Assembly: GCF_003955715.1 (NCBI RefSeq)
Contig: NZ_CP034463.1
Coordinates: 7,130,001-7,194,000 of the forward strand
From: Streptomyces aquilus
Lineage (GTDB): Bacteria; Actinomycetota; Actinomycetes; Streptomycetales; Streptomycetaceae
Direction: 5' to 3'
Length of the DNA: 64,000 bases
Below, one piece after another: positions 15,525-24,316 of this stretch; the first letter of the stretch is position 1, and each line of letters begins with the position of its first letter. A program made the position numbers and the translations under genes. Below the pieces are notes generated by a model, which saw only the letters and a program-made list of their open reading frames with translations, was not told where the DNA came from and searched no databases.

Positions 15525-16157
15525 ATGGAGTCCCAGGTGCGTGGCGGGACCAGATGGAAGCGGTTCGCCGTCGTGATGGTGCCCAGCGTGGCCGCCACGG
15601 CAGCGATAGGTGTCGCCCTCGCGCAGGGCGCTCTCGCCGCGTCGTTCAGCGTGTCGGGTCAGTCGTTCAAGGTGACGACCGACCAGCTCGACGGCAAGGG
15701 CTTCGTCCAGTACGGAGCCATTGACTCGGGTTACACGCTCGACGGCAAGAAGACGGCCCACCCCGTCGCGGTCTCGGCCTTCAAGTCCGCGACCATCAAG
15801 AACCTGTGCCAGTCGGTTGTCACCCCTGACATCCCGCTGCTCGGTTCGGTCAGCCTCATCCTGAAGGCCGGCGGTGGCGACACCCCGGTCGAGGCCGAGA
15901 ACCTGTACATCGACGTCGAGGACCTCAGCGCCGACGCCACCTTCCGTGGCATCGACATCGGTGTGGCGGCCAAGGATGCGGCCAAGGGTCCGGGTATCGC
16001 CAAGGGCGACACCGCCAACCCGTACGGGTTCGCGCAGCAGGCCGACTCGGTCACCCTGACCGACGTGAAGCAGACGGCGTGGGCGACCACCGCCGGCACC
16101 TTCAAGCTCAGCGGCCTGAAGATGTCGCTGTCCAAGGGTGTCAAGGAGTGCTACTAA
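15525..16157 (+). CDS. DUF6230 family exported protein
   Basis: 210 residues from ATG 15525, with AAGGAGG close upstream. A basic start, RWKRFAVVMVPSVAATAAIGVALAQGA, gives an N-terminal signal or anchor helix (about 14-36), followed by a beta-rich extracytoplasmic domain (FSVSGQSFKVTTDQLDGKGFVQYG). The family is restricted to actinomycetes and sometimes carries the label cholesterol esterase, for which I see no catalytic Ser motif. Two Cys residues (the Cys of NLCQS and the penultimate Cys of KECY) could form a disulfide. It is followed by DUF6114 and a large secreted protein in the same direction, a conserved trio. Confidence 0.82.
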   Translation: MESQVRGGTRWKRFAVVMVPSVAATAAIGVALAQGALAASFSVSGQSFKVTTDQLDGKGFVQYGAIDSGYTLDGKKTAHPVAVSAFKSATIKNLCQSVVTPDIPLLGSVSLILKAGGGDTPVEAENLYIDVEDLSADATFRGIDIGVAAKDAAKGPGIAKGDTANPYGFAQQADSVTLTDVKQTAWATTAGTFKLSGLKMSLSKGVKECY

Positions 16158-16294
16158 GCACTCGCTGACGGGCGGGGGAGCCGGTGGCGCCCCCGCCCGT
16201 CCACTCTCCGGCGGCTGTGCGCACCTTCTCCACACGCGGCCGCACGATGCACAACTCACCACCACAGCAACGCCGTGACAGGGAGCTGTTTTCC

Positions 16295-16864
16295 ATGAGC
16301 GCCGAGACTCCTGCCGTACCCGGCCACGATGAGCACTACCTCCGGGTCGCCAAGCGGAAGTTCCGCGCCTGGCGAGGCACCCGGCCGTTCTGGGCAGGCC
16401 TGTTCGTCATCCTCGGCGGACTCCCCATCGCCTACTTCCCGTACGCAAACCTCCAGATCGGCCATCTGACGCTGGCGATGGCCACCACCGCGGGCGCGGG
16501 GTCCCTGATCATCGGCGTGCTGCTGGTCGTCCTCGGCGTCAGCCTCTGGTTCCAGAAGCACGTCCGCACCTTCGCGGGCGTGGCGGCGATCCTGCTGGCC
16601 CTGGTGTCCATCCCGGTCTCGAACCTCGGCGGCTTCCTCATCGGCTTCCTCTTCGCCCTCGTCGGCGGAGCGATGGCCGTGGCGTGGGTGCCGGGCGAGG
16701 CGCCCGAGGTCCAGCCGGTCCCGGAGGTCGGCACGGGAGAGAGCGACGCGCCGCAGGGCGCGGTCCCCACGCTCTCCAAGGACGCGCACGACTTTGGTGA
16801 GCCGAACGATCTGTCAGGAACGAGCCCGGCGAACGGGGCGAACGGGAGGCACAGTGCCGGCTGA
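16295..16864 (+). CDS. DUF6114 family membrane protein
   Basis: 189 residues from ATG 16295 (AGGGAG 9 bp upstream); an upstream ATG at 16247 lacks a ribosome binding site. Four hydrophobic segments (about residues 28-48, 56-80, 88-104, 108-128) follow a basic juxtamembrane stretch (YLRVAKRKFRAWRGTRPFWAG), and the C-terminal ~55 residues are acidic and disordered. The DUF6114 family is found with DUF6230 across Streptomyces; function unknown. The next gene starts inside its last 11 bp, so the pair is translationally coupled, suggesting a membrane platform for the two exported partners. Confidence 0.8.
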   Translation: MSAETPAVPGHDEHYLRVAKRKFRAWRGTRPFWAGLFVILGGLPIAYFPYANLQIGHLTLAMATTAGAGSLIIGVLLVVLGVSLWFQKHVRTFAGVAAILLALVSIPVSNLGGFLIGFLFALVGGAMAVAWVPGEAPEVQPVPEVGTGESDAPQGAVPTLSKDAHDFGEPNDLSGTSPANGANGRHSAG

Positions 16865-18146
16865 CGAGGTGACCCACGGGACTGATGTGGACGAGTCCCG
16901 TGTGAGAACCGGGCCGCGCCACGCGGCACCCAAGAAGCCGCTGTTCACCCGGTTCCACATGCCGGCGGGCAAGGCGATAGCCCTGGCGGCGATGCCGACG
17001 GCGGTCCTCATGGGGATGGGATTCACGCCGACGCTCGCCAACGCCGAGGACCAGCCCGCCGCCAAGAGTCTGACGGCGGACGAGTACAAGGACTGTGTCG
17101 CGGCCCTGGCGGACGGCGCGTCCGCGTCGGCCTCGCCGTCCGCGTCCGCGAGCGAGTCCGACGACGAGGCGACGCCGACCCCTTCGGCCTCCGAGACGAA
17201 GGACGCGGGCTCCGGTACCTCGGACTCCGGTTCCTCGGGCGGCTCTTCGTCGGATTCAGGTTCCGACGACGAGACCACGCCCACGCCGTCCGCGTCCGCT
17301 TCGAGCGCGCCGCAGTCGGGCTCCACGGCCACGCCCTCGCCCTCGGCCTCCGAGAGCAGCGGCAACGTCCTGGACGAGATCGGCGACGCGATCACCGGCA
17401 TCTTCACGGGTGGCGAGAGCGCGACGCCGTCCGCGAGCGCCAGCCCGACGCCGTCCGCGTCGGCCTCGGCGAGCGAGGACAAGGACTCCGGTGACACCAA
17501 GGACGACGCGGGCGACGCCGTCAAGGACACCACCGAGAAGGTCACCGACACGGTCAAGGACACGACCGAGAAGGCGACCAAGGCGGCCGAGGACACCACC
17601 GACGCGGTGAAGGAGGCGGCCGGGGAGGCCACCGCCAGCCCGTCGCCGTCCGCGAGTTCCACCACGGACCCGGACGACTGCCCGGTCGCCACGGACGCGG
17701 AGAGCGGTGTCGACAACAAGCTGCCGCTGCCCGACGAGCCCTGGTACCTGAACGCCAGCTCGCTGCTGCTGAAGGGCGCCGACTACAAGGGCATCGTCGA
17801 GGTGAAGACGGCCAACGGCACCAAGAAGAAGGTGCTGAAGTACGTCATCTCCGACGGCACCGACATCGGCGACCTGCACCAGACGGTCAAGGACGAGCAG
17901 TCCGGCAAGACCTACCACGTGCAGGCGGCCAAGGGCTCGACGTCGACCATCCGCGACGGCCAGACGGTGATGTACACGGAGTCCATCTCCGGCAACCTGC
18001 TGGGCCTGATCCCGGTCACCTTCGACCCGGACAACCCGCCGCCGCTGAACATCCCGCTGATCTACTTCACCAAGGTGAAGGTCGTGCAGGCCGGCCAGTT
18101 CGGCGGCACCCTGCACGTGCCCGGGCTGCATCAGTACATCGACTGA
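16854..18146 (+). CDS. Secreted protein with Ser/Ala/Thr-rich and LEA-like repeat regions
   Basis: 430 residues from GTG 16854, chosen because GGGAGG lies 4 bp upstream and overlaps the DUF6114 gene. A hydrophobic segment at about 43-62 (GKAIALAAMPTAVLMGMGF) before ANAEDQ is a signal peptide with a long cytoplasmic lead. Residues ~85-205 are low-complexity (SASPSASASES, TPSASA). Residues ~215-255 are 11-mer-like amphipathic repeats (KDTTEKVTDTVKDTTEK) as in LEA proteins. The last ~130 residues form a folded domain (LPLPDEPWYLNASSLLLKGADYKGI, ending LHVPGLHQYID). Probably a wall- or surface-spanning partner of the DUF6230 protein; no enzymatic motif seen. Confidence 0.75.
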   Translation: MPADEVTHGTDVDESRVRTGPRHAAPKKPLFTRFHMPAGKAIALAAMPTAVLMGMGFTPTLANAEDQPAAKSLTADEYKDCVAALADGASASASPSASASESDDEATPTPSASETKDAGSGTSDSGSSGGSSSDSGSDDETTPTPSASASSAPQSGSTATPSPSASESSGNVLDEIGDAITGIFTGGESATPSASASPTPSASASASEDKDSGDTKDDAGDAVKDTTEKVTDTVKDTTEKATKAAEDTTDAVKEAAGEATASPSPSASSTTDPDDCPVATDAESGVDNKLPLPDEPWYLNASSLLLKGADYKGIVEVKTANGTKKKVLKYVISDGTDIGDLHQTVKDEQSGKTYHVQAAKGSTSTIRDGQTVMYTESISGNLLGLIPVTFDPDNPPPLNIPLIYFTKVKVVQAGQFGGTLHVPGLHQYID

Positions 18147-18180
18147 GCGCCCCTGCAAGCCCGTTCGGGAGCCGCACAAG

Positions 18181-18219
18181 CGCTGAGGGCGCCCCCTGTC
18201 GCAGGGGGCGCCCTCAGCG
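18181..18219. terminator. Bidirectional terminator
   Basis: Perfect 18-bp arms (CGCTGAGGGCGCCCCCTG and its complement) with a 3-nt loop, located between the convergent genes ending at 18146 (+) and 18241 (-). It can terminate both transcripts. Confidence 0.9.
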
Positions 18220-18240
18220 TCGTACAAGGCCCTTGTGGGG

Positions 18241-19665
18241 TTACTTCTCCCCGCCGAGGTGGTGGACGCGGACCATGTTCGTGGTGCCGGGGACGCCGGG
18301 GGGCGAGCCGGCGGTGATGATGACGATGTCGCCGTCGCTGAAGCGGTTCAGCTTGGAGACCTCGCCGTCGACCAGGTCGACCATCTCGTCGGTGCTGTTC
18401 ACGAACGGCACGATGTGCGACTCCACGCCCCAGCTGAGCGTCAGCTGGTTGCGGGTGCCCTCGTCGGTGGTGAAGGCGATGATGGGCTGCTCCGCGCGGT
18501 AGCGGCTCAACCGGCGGGCCGTGTCACCGGACTTGGTGAAGGCGATGAGGCCCTTGCCGCCGAGGAAGTCGGCGATCTCGCAGGCGGCGCGGGCGACCGA
18601 ACCACCCTGCGTACGCGGCTTCTTGCCCGGGACGAGCGGCTGCAGGCCCTTGGCGAGCAGCTCCTGCTCGGCCGCCTGGACGATCTTCGACATCGTCTTG
18701 ACGGTCTCGATCGGGTACGCGCCCACGGAGGACTCCGCCGACAGCATGACCGCGTCCGCGCCGTCCAGGATCGCGTTGGCCACGTCGGAGGCCTCGGCGC
18801 GGGTGGGGCGGGAGTTGGTGATCATCGACTCCATCATCTGGGTCGCCACGATCACCGGCTTGGCGTTGCGGCGGCACAGCTCGATGAGCCGCTTCTGCAC
18901 CATCGGGACCTTCTCGAGCGGGTACTCGACGGCGAGGTCACCACGGGCGACCATCACGGCGTCGAACGCCATCACGACGTCCTCCATGTTGTCCACCGCC
19001 TGCGGCTTCTCCACCTTGGCGATGACGGGGACCCGGCGGCCCTCCTCATCCATCACCTTGTGGACGTCGGCCACGTCCTTGGCGTCCCGGACGAACGACA
19101 GCGCGACCATGTCGCACCCCATGCGCAGCGCGAAGCGGAGGTCCTCGACGTCCTTCTCGGACAGCGCGGGCACGTTGACGGCCGCGCCGGGCAGGTTGAT
19201 GCCCTTGTGGTCGGAGACGACACCGCCCTCGATGACGATCGTCTTGACCCGCGGGCCGTCGACGTCCAGGACCTTCAGCTCGACGTTGCCGTCGTTGATG
19301 AGGATCTGGTCGCCCCGGGAGACGTCACCGGGCAGGCCCTTGTAGGTCGTCCCACAGATGGTCTTGTCACCGGGGACGTCCTCGACGGTGATGACGAACT
19401 CGTCACCGCGCTCCAGCTCCACCGGGCCCTCGGCGAAGGTCTCCAGCCGGATCTTCGGGCCCTGGAGGTCGGCGAGGACACCGATGGCCTTGCCGGTCTC
19501 CTTGGCCGCGGCACGGACGCGGTCGTACCGGCCCTGGTGCTCGGCGTGGCTGCCGTGGCTGAAGTTGAAGCGGGCCACGTTCATGCCGGCTTCGATCAGG
19601 GACACGAGCATTTCGTGGGAGTCGACCGCGGGGCCGAGAGTACAGACGATTTTCGAACGGCGCAT
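18241..19665 (-). CDS. pyk: Pyruvate kinase
   Basis: 474 residues, ATG 19665. Converts phosphoenolpyruvate and ADP to pyruvate and ATP. Family signatures run from SKIVCTLGPA at the N-terminus through MNVARFNFSHG, LADLQGPKIR, the active-site segment VIAKVEKPQAVDNM and MVARGDLAVEYP, to the C-terminal allosteric domain (GDTARRLSRYR). Length is normal. It is encoded head-to-tail with ackA and pta, so the PEP to pyruvate and acetyl-P to acetate steps are clustered. A 12-bp palindrome lies in its promoter. In S. coelicolor this position is pyk2 (from memory). Confidence 0.95.
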   Translation of the reverse strand: MRRSKIVCTLGPAVDSHEMLVSLIEAGMNVARFNFSHGSHAEHQGRYDRVRAAAKETGKAIGVLADLQGPKIRLETFAEGPVELERGDEFVITVEDVPGDKTICGTTYKGLPGDVSRGDQILINDGNVELKVLDVDGPRVKTIVIEGGVVSDHKGINLPGAAVNVPALSEKDVEDLRFALRMGCDMVALSFVRDAKDVADVHKVMDEEGRRVPVIAKVEKPQAVDNMEDVVMAFDAVMVARGDLAVEYPLEKVPMVQKRLIELCRRNAKPVIVATQMMESMITNSRPTRAEASDVANAILDGADAVMLSAESSVGAYPIETVKTMSKIVQAAEQELLAKGLQPLVPGKKPRTQGGSVARAACEIADFLGGKGLIAFTKSGDTARRLSRYRAEQPIIAFTTDEGTRNQLTLSWGVESHIVPFVNSTDEMVDLVDGEVSKLNRFSDGDIVIITAGSPPGVPGTTNMVRVHHLGGEK

Positions 19666-19693
19666 GGGGCGATCCTATCGGTTTGTTTCGCCG

Positions 19694-19705
19694 CGGAATA
19701 TTCCG
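19694..19705. promoter_or_regulatory. 12-bp palindrome in the pyk promoter region
   Basis: CGGAATATTCCG, perfectly symmetric, 29-40 bp upstream of the pyk start codon, within the 82-bp gap between ackA and pyk. Possible operator; regulator unknown. Confidence 0.45.
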
Positions 19706-19747
19706 TCTGGCGGAAGATACAAATGGGCGGCAATGCGCTCAGGCGTG

Positions 19748-20971
19748 TTACTGATGTGTATTTCTTCCGACCAGTGCGTAGGTCTGAGTGGCGATCTCCA
19801 GTTCTTCGTCGGTCGGTATCACGGCGACGGCCACGCGGGCGTACTCCGGCGAGATCAGCCGCGGCCGGTCACTGCGTACGGCGTTCAGCTCGCTGTCCAC
19901 CGCCAGGCCCAGCTCCTCCAGGCCCGCCACCGCAGCCTCCCGCACCGGACTCGCGTTCTCGCCGACTCCTGCTGTGAAGGCGACCGCGTCGACCCGGCCG
20001 AGCACGGCGTAATAGGCGCCGATGTACTTCTTCAAACGGTGAATGTAGATGTCGAAGGCGAGTTGCGCCTCCTCGTCACCCTCGTCCACCCGGCGGCGGA
20101 TCTCGCGCATGTCGTTGTCGCCGCACAGCCCGATGAGACCGCTCTTCTTGTTGAGAAGAGTGTCGATCTCGTCGATGGACATTCCGCCAACCCGCGCCAA
20201 ATGGAAGATGACGGCCGGATCCAGGTCACCGGAACGCGTACCCATCACCAGTCCCTCCAAAGGCGTCAGCCCCATGGAGGTGTCCACGCACCGGCCCCCG
20301 CGGACCGCCGAGGCGGAGGCCCCGTTCCCGAGGTGCAGCACGATGACGTTCACGTCCTCGGGCGCCTTGCCCAGCAGCTTCGCCGTCGCCCGGGAGACGT
20401 ACGCGTGCGAGGTGCCGTGGAAGCCGTAGCGCCGCACGCGGTGCGCGTCGGCGGTCGCGGTGTCGATGGCGTAGCGGGCGGCCGACTCCGGCATCGTGGT
20501 GTGGAAGGCGGTGTCGAAGACGGCGACCTGCGGCAGGTCGGGGCGGAGCGTCTGCGCGGTGCGGATGCCGGTGAGGTTGGCCGGGTTGTGCAGCGGGGCG
20601 ACCGGGATCAGCCGCTCGATCTCGGCGAGCACGGCGTCGTCGACGACGGTCGGCGCGGTGAAGGTCTGTCCGCCGTGCACGACCCGGTGCCCGATGGCGG
20701 CCAGCTCGGGGGAGTCGAGCCCCAGCCCGTCCTTGGCCAGCTCCTCCGCCACGGCCTTCAGCGCGGCCTCGTGGTCGCGGATCGGCCCGGACCACTCACG
20801 CGTGGTGTCGGACTCGACGTGTGTGTGCTTGAGCCGTGAGGTCTCCTCGCCGATCCGCTCGACGAGCCCCACGGCCAGCCGGCTGCTGTCGCTCATGTCG
20901 AGCAGCTGGTACTTCACCGACGAGGAGCCGGAGTTGAGGACCAGGATGCGGGTGTCGCGGGACGAGCTCAC
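19748..20971 (-). CDS. ackA: Acetate kinase
   Basis: 407 residues from GTG 20971, which overlaps the pta stop as GTGA. Converts acetyl phosphate and ADP to acetate and ATP. Signatures: ILVLNSGSSSVKYQLL (phosphate-binding), IGHRVVHGG, VFDTAFH with the catalytic Asp, YGFHGTSHAYV, VLHLGNGASASAV and GVGENASPVREA. Full length. Translational coupling to pta fits their shared pathway for overflow acetate and for re-assimilation. Confidence 0.95.
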   Translation of the reverse strand: MSSSRDTRILVLNSGSSSVKYQLLDMSDSSRLAVGLVERIGEETSRLKHTHVESDTTREWSGPIRDHEAALKAVAEELAKDGLGLDSPELAAIGHRVVHGGQTFTAPTVVDDAVLAEIERLIPVAPLHNPANLTGIRTAQTLRPDLPQVAVFDTAFHTTMPESAARYAIDTATADAHRVRRYGFHGTSHAYVSRATAKLLGKAPEDVNVIVLHLGNGASASAVRGGRCVDTSMGLTPLEGLVMGTRSGDLDPAVIFHLARVGGMSIDEIDTLLNKKSGLIGLCGDNDMREIRRRVDEGDEEAQLAFDIYIHRLKKYIGAYYAVLGRVDAVAFTAGVGENASPVREAAVAGLEELGLAVDSELNAVRSDRPRLISPEYARVAVAVIPTDEELEIATQTYALVGRNTHQ

Positions 20972-23061
20972 TGGGCGGTTGCCTTCTCGGTCGGGGACTG
21001 GGCCTGGATCGCCGTGATGGCGACGGTGTTGACGATGTCCTGGACGAGGGCGCCCCGGGACAGGTCGTTGACCGGCTTGCGCAGCCCCTGGAGGACCGGG
21101 CCGACGGCGATCGCGCCGGCCGAACGCTGCACGGCCTTGTAGGTGTTGTTGCCGGTGTTGAGGTCGGGGAAGATCAACACGCTGGCCTGGCCGGCGACTT
21201 CGGACTCCGGCAGCTTGGTGGCGGCGACCGTGGGCTCCACGGCGGCGTCGTACTGAATGGGCCCCTCGATCTTCAGATCCGGCCTCCGCAGCCGCACCAG
21301 CTCGGTCGCCTCGCGCACCTTGTCGACGTCGGCGCCCGAGCCGGACGTACCCGTGGAGTACGACAGCATCGCGATCCGCGGCTCCACCCCGAACTGCTCG
21401 GCGGTCGCGGCCGACTGGATGGCGATGTCGGCCAGTTGCTCGGCGTTCGGGTCGGGGTTCACCGCGCAGTCGCCGTAGACCAGGACCTTGTCGGCGAGGC
21501 ACATGAAGAAGACGGACGAGACGATGTCGGCGTCCGGCTTGGTCTTGATGATCTCGAAGGCCGGGCGGATGGTGGCCGCCGTGGAGTGCACGGAGCCGGA
21601 CACCATGCCGTCCGCGAGCCCCTCCTGGACCATCAGCGTCCCGAAGTAGTTCACATCGCTGACGACGTCGTACGCCAGCTCCACCGTCACGCCCTTGTGG
21701 GCGCGGAACGCGGCGTACTTCTCGGCGAAGGAGTCGCGCAGCTCGGAGGTGGCGGGGTCGATCAGCTGGGCGTCGCCCACGTCGATGCCGAGGTCGGCGG
21801 CCTTCTTGCGGATCTGGTCCTCGGGGCCGAGCAGGGTCAGCTCGCAGACTCCGCGGCGCAGCAGCACCTCGGCGGCGTGCAGGACACGGGCCTCGGTGCC
21901 CTCGGGCAGGACCACCCGGCGCTTGTCGGAACGGGCCTGTTCCAGCAGCTTGTGCTCGAACATCATCGGCGTGACACGGTCGCTGCTCGGCGCGGAGACC
22001 CGCTTGAGCAGGTCGCCGGTGTCGACATGGCGCTCGAACAGACCGAGCGCGGTCTCCGCCTTGCGCGGGGTGACCGCGCTCAGCTTCCCCTCCAGGGAGA
22101 AGAGCTGCTCGGCGGTGGGGAAGCTGTTGCCGGGCACCGAGAGGACCGGGGTGCCGGGAGCGAGGCGGGCGGCGAGGGTCAGGACGTCGTCGCTCGGCAC
22201 CTCGGCGAGCGTGAGCAGCACGCCCGCGATCGGCGGGGTGCCGGCGCTGTGCGCGGCGAGCGAGCCGACGACCAGATCGGCCCGGTCGCCCGGCGTCACG
22301 ACCAGGCAGCCCGGGGTCAGCGCCTTGAGGAGGTTCGGCAGCATCGCCCCGCCGAACACGAAGTCCAGCGCGTCCCGGGCCAGCCCGGCGTCGTCGCCGA
22401 GGAGCACCCGGGCGTCGAGGGCGTGGGCTACCTGGGAGACGGTCGGCGCGGCGAGGGCGGGCTCGTCGGGCAGCACATAACAGGGGACGGGCAGCCGGGA
22501 GGCGTCGAGGCGCTCGGCTATGAGGTCGCGGTCCTCGCGGGCGACCCGGTTGGTGACCATCGCGAGGACGTCGCAGCCCAGGCCGTCGTAGGCGCGGTAG
22601 GCGTTGCGGGTCTCGGCGAGCACGGACTCGGCCGGCTGCTTGCGGCCGCCCACGACGGGGATCACGGACGCCCCGAACTCGTTGGCGAGGCGGGCGTTGA
22701 GGTTGAGCTCGTCCGGGACCTGGGTGTCGGCGAAGTCGGTGCCGAGGACGAGGACGACGTCGTAGTCCCGCGCGACGCGATGGAACCGGTCGACGAGCGT
22801 CGAGACCAGCTCGTCCGTGCCCTGTTCGGCCTGGAGGGCGGACGCCTCGTGGTAGTCCATGCCGTAGACCGTGGCCGGGTCCTGGGAGAGGCGGTAGCGG
22901 GCGCGCAGCAGCTCGAACAGGCGATCGGGACTGTGATGCACGAGGGGCCGGAAGACACCCACCCGGTCGACCTGCCGGGTCAGGAGTTCCATGACCCCCA
23001 GCTCGACGACCTGGCGGCCGTCGCCGCGGTCGATACCGGTCACGTACACGCTGCGGGTCAC
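20968..23061 (-). CDS. pta: Phosphate acetyltransferase (long, DRTGG-containing form)
   Basis: 697 residues from GTG 23061, with GGAGAG 5 bp upstream; longer readings upstream lack a ribosome binding site. Reversibly converts acetyl-CoA and phosphate to acetyl phosphate. Three parts: an N-terminal P-loop-like BioD/CobB fold (residues ~1-210), a DRTGG domain (~215-330) and a C-terminal PTA_PTB catalytic domain (~365-690; VVLPEGTEARVLHAAEVLL, LVYGDCAVNPDPNAEQLADI, VLIFPDLNTGNNTYKAVQR). This is the long regulatory form as in E. coli. Divergent from pfkA across 190 bp, co-directional with ackA. Confidence 0.95.
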   Translation of the reverse strand: MTRSVYVTGIDRGDGRQVVELGVMELLTRQVDRVGVFRPLVHHSPDRLFELLRARYRLSQDPATVYGMDYHEASALQAEQGTDELVSTLVDRFHRVARDYDVVLVLGTDFADTQVPDELNLNARLANEFGASVIPVVGGRKQPAESVLAETRNAYRAYDGLGCDVLAMVTNRVAREDRDLIAERLDASRLPVPCYVLPDEPALAAPTVSQVAHALDARVLLGDDAGLARDALDFVFGGAMLPNLLKALTPGCLVVTPGDRADLVVGSLAAHSAGTPPIAGVLLTLAEVPSDDVLTLAARLAPGTPVLSVPGNSFPTAEQLFSLEGKLSAVTPRKAETALGLFERHVDTGDLLKRVSAPSSDRVTPMMFEHKLLEQARSDKRRVVLPEGTEARVLHAAEVLLRRGVCELTLLGPEDQIRKKAADLGIDVGDAQLIDPATSELRDSFAEKYAAFRAHKGVTVELAYDVVSDVNYFGTLMVQEGLADGMVSGSVHSTAATIRPAFEIIKTKPDADIVSSVFFMCLADKVLVYGDCAVNPDPNAEQLADIAIQSAATAEQFGVEPRIAMLSYSTGTSGSGADVDKVREATELVRLRRPDLKIEGPIQYDAAVEPTVAATKLPESEVAGQASVLIFPDLNTGNNTYKAVQRSAGAIAVGPVLQGLRKPVNDLSRGALVQDIVNTVAITAIQAQSPTEKATAQ

Positions 23062-23129
23062 GCGTGCTCTCCAATCGCTGGGGCTCGGCGCCGTCATAAA
23101 AATCGCCCACCAGGGTGAGCGAAACCCTC

Positions 23130-23156
23130 TTGACAATACCTTTCCCGGTGGATAAG
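23130..23156 (+). promoter_or_regulatory. Possible pfkA promoter
   Basis: TTGACA at 23130-23135 and GATAAG at 23151-23156 with a 15-bp spacer, about 95 bp upstream of the pfkA start. The -35 is a perfect consensus; the spacing is short for the primary sigma factor. Confidence 0.35.
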
Positions 23157-23251
23157 GCGCCCGTCAAAACCGGATGCGGCAGCGCACTGAGGGACGTGGA
23201 ACAATCGGACAAGGCTCACCGGTATCAACAGCGAGCAGGAGACACAGCACG

Positions 23252-24277
23252 ATGCGCATCGGAGTTCTCACCGCAGGCGGCGACTGCCCTGGCCTGAACG
23301 CCGTGATTCGGTCGGTCGTGCACCGAGCGGTCGACAACTACGGCGACGAGGTGATCGGCTTCGAGGACGGCTACTCCGGCCTGCTGGACGGCCGCTACCG
23401 TGCCCTCGACCTCGACAGCGTGAGCGGCATCCTGGCCCGCGGCGGCACCATCCTCGGCTCCTCCCGCCTGGAGCGCGACCGTCTGCGCGAGGCCTGTGAG
23501 CGGGCCGAGGACATGGTCGCGGACTTCGGCATCGACGCACTGATCCCGATCGGCGGCGAGGGCACGCTGACGGCGGCGCGGATGCTGTCCGACGCCGGTC
23601 TGCCGGTGGTCGGCGTCCCGAAGACGATCGACAACGACATCTCCTCGACGGACCGTACCTTCGGCTTCGACACGGCGGTGGGCGTGGCCACGGAAGCCAT
23701 GGACCGCCTGAAGACGACCGCCGAGTCCCATCAGCGCGTGATGGTCGTCGAGGTCATGGGCCGGCACGCGGGCTGGATCGCGCTGGAGTCCGGGATGGCG
23801 GCGGGCGCGCACGGCATCTGCCTGCCGGAGCGCCCCTTCGACCCGGCGGACCTCGTCAAGATGGTCGAGGAGCGCTTCTCGCGCGGCAAGAAGTTCGCGG
23901 TGATCTGCGTGGCGGAGGGCGCGCACCCCGCCGAGGGTTCCATGGACTACGGCAAGGGCGAGATCGACCAGTTCGGCCACGAGCGCTTCCAGGGCATCGG
24001 CACGGCGCTGGCGTACGAGCTGGAGCGGCGCCTCGGCAAGGAGGCCAAGCCGGTGATTCTGGGTCATGTGCAGCGGGGTGGCGTGCCGACGGCGTACGAC
24101 CGGGTCCTGGCGACCCGCTTCGGCTGGCACGCGGTGGAGGCGGCGCACCGGGGTGAGTTCGGGCGGATGACGGCTCTGCGCGGGACGGACATCGTGATGG
24201 TGCCGCTGGCGGAGGCCGTGACCGAGCTGAAGACGGTGCCGAAGGACCGGATGGACGAGGCGGAGTCGGTCTTCTAG
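23252..24277 (+). CDS. pfkA: 6-phosphofructokinase
   Basis: 341 residues from ATG 23252 with AGGAG 10 bp upstream. Phosphorylates fructose 6-phosphate. Signatures: MRIGVLTAGGDCPGLNAVIR, IPIGGEGTLTAARML, VPKTIDNDI with the catalytic Asp, VMGRHAGWIAL and GHVQRGGVPTAYDRVLATRFG. The Gly of GGEGT argues for ATP as donor, although Lys in PKTIDNDI is shared with PPi-dependent members, so donor specificity is a family-level inference. In S. coelicolor this locus is pfkA2 (from memory). Divergent from pta. Confidence 0.94.
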   Translation: MRIGVLTAGGDCPGLNAVIRSVVHRAVDNYGDEVIGFEDGYSGLLDGRYRALDLDSVSGILARGGTILGSSRLERDRLREACERAEDMVADFGIDALIPIGGEGTLTAARMLSDAGLPVVGVPKTIDNDISSTDRTFGFDTAVGVATEAMDRLKTTAESHQRVMVVEVMGRHAGWIALESGMAAGAHGICLPERPFDPADLVKMVEERFSRGKKFAVICVAEGAHPAEGSMDYGKGEIDQFGHERFQGIGTALAYELERRLGKEAKPVILGHVQRGGVPTAYDRVLATRFGWHAVEAAHRGEFGRMTALRGTDIVMVPLAEAVTELKTVPKDRMDEAESVF

Positions 24278-24316
24278 GCCGTTTCGTATTCCTTTCGTGT
24301 TCCTTTCCGGGTCTGG

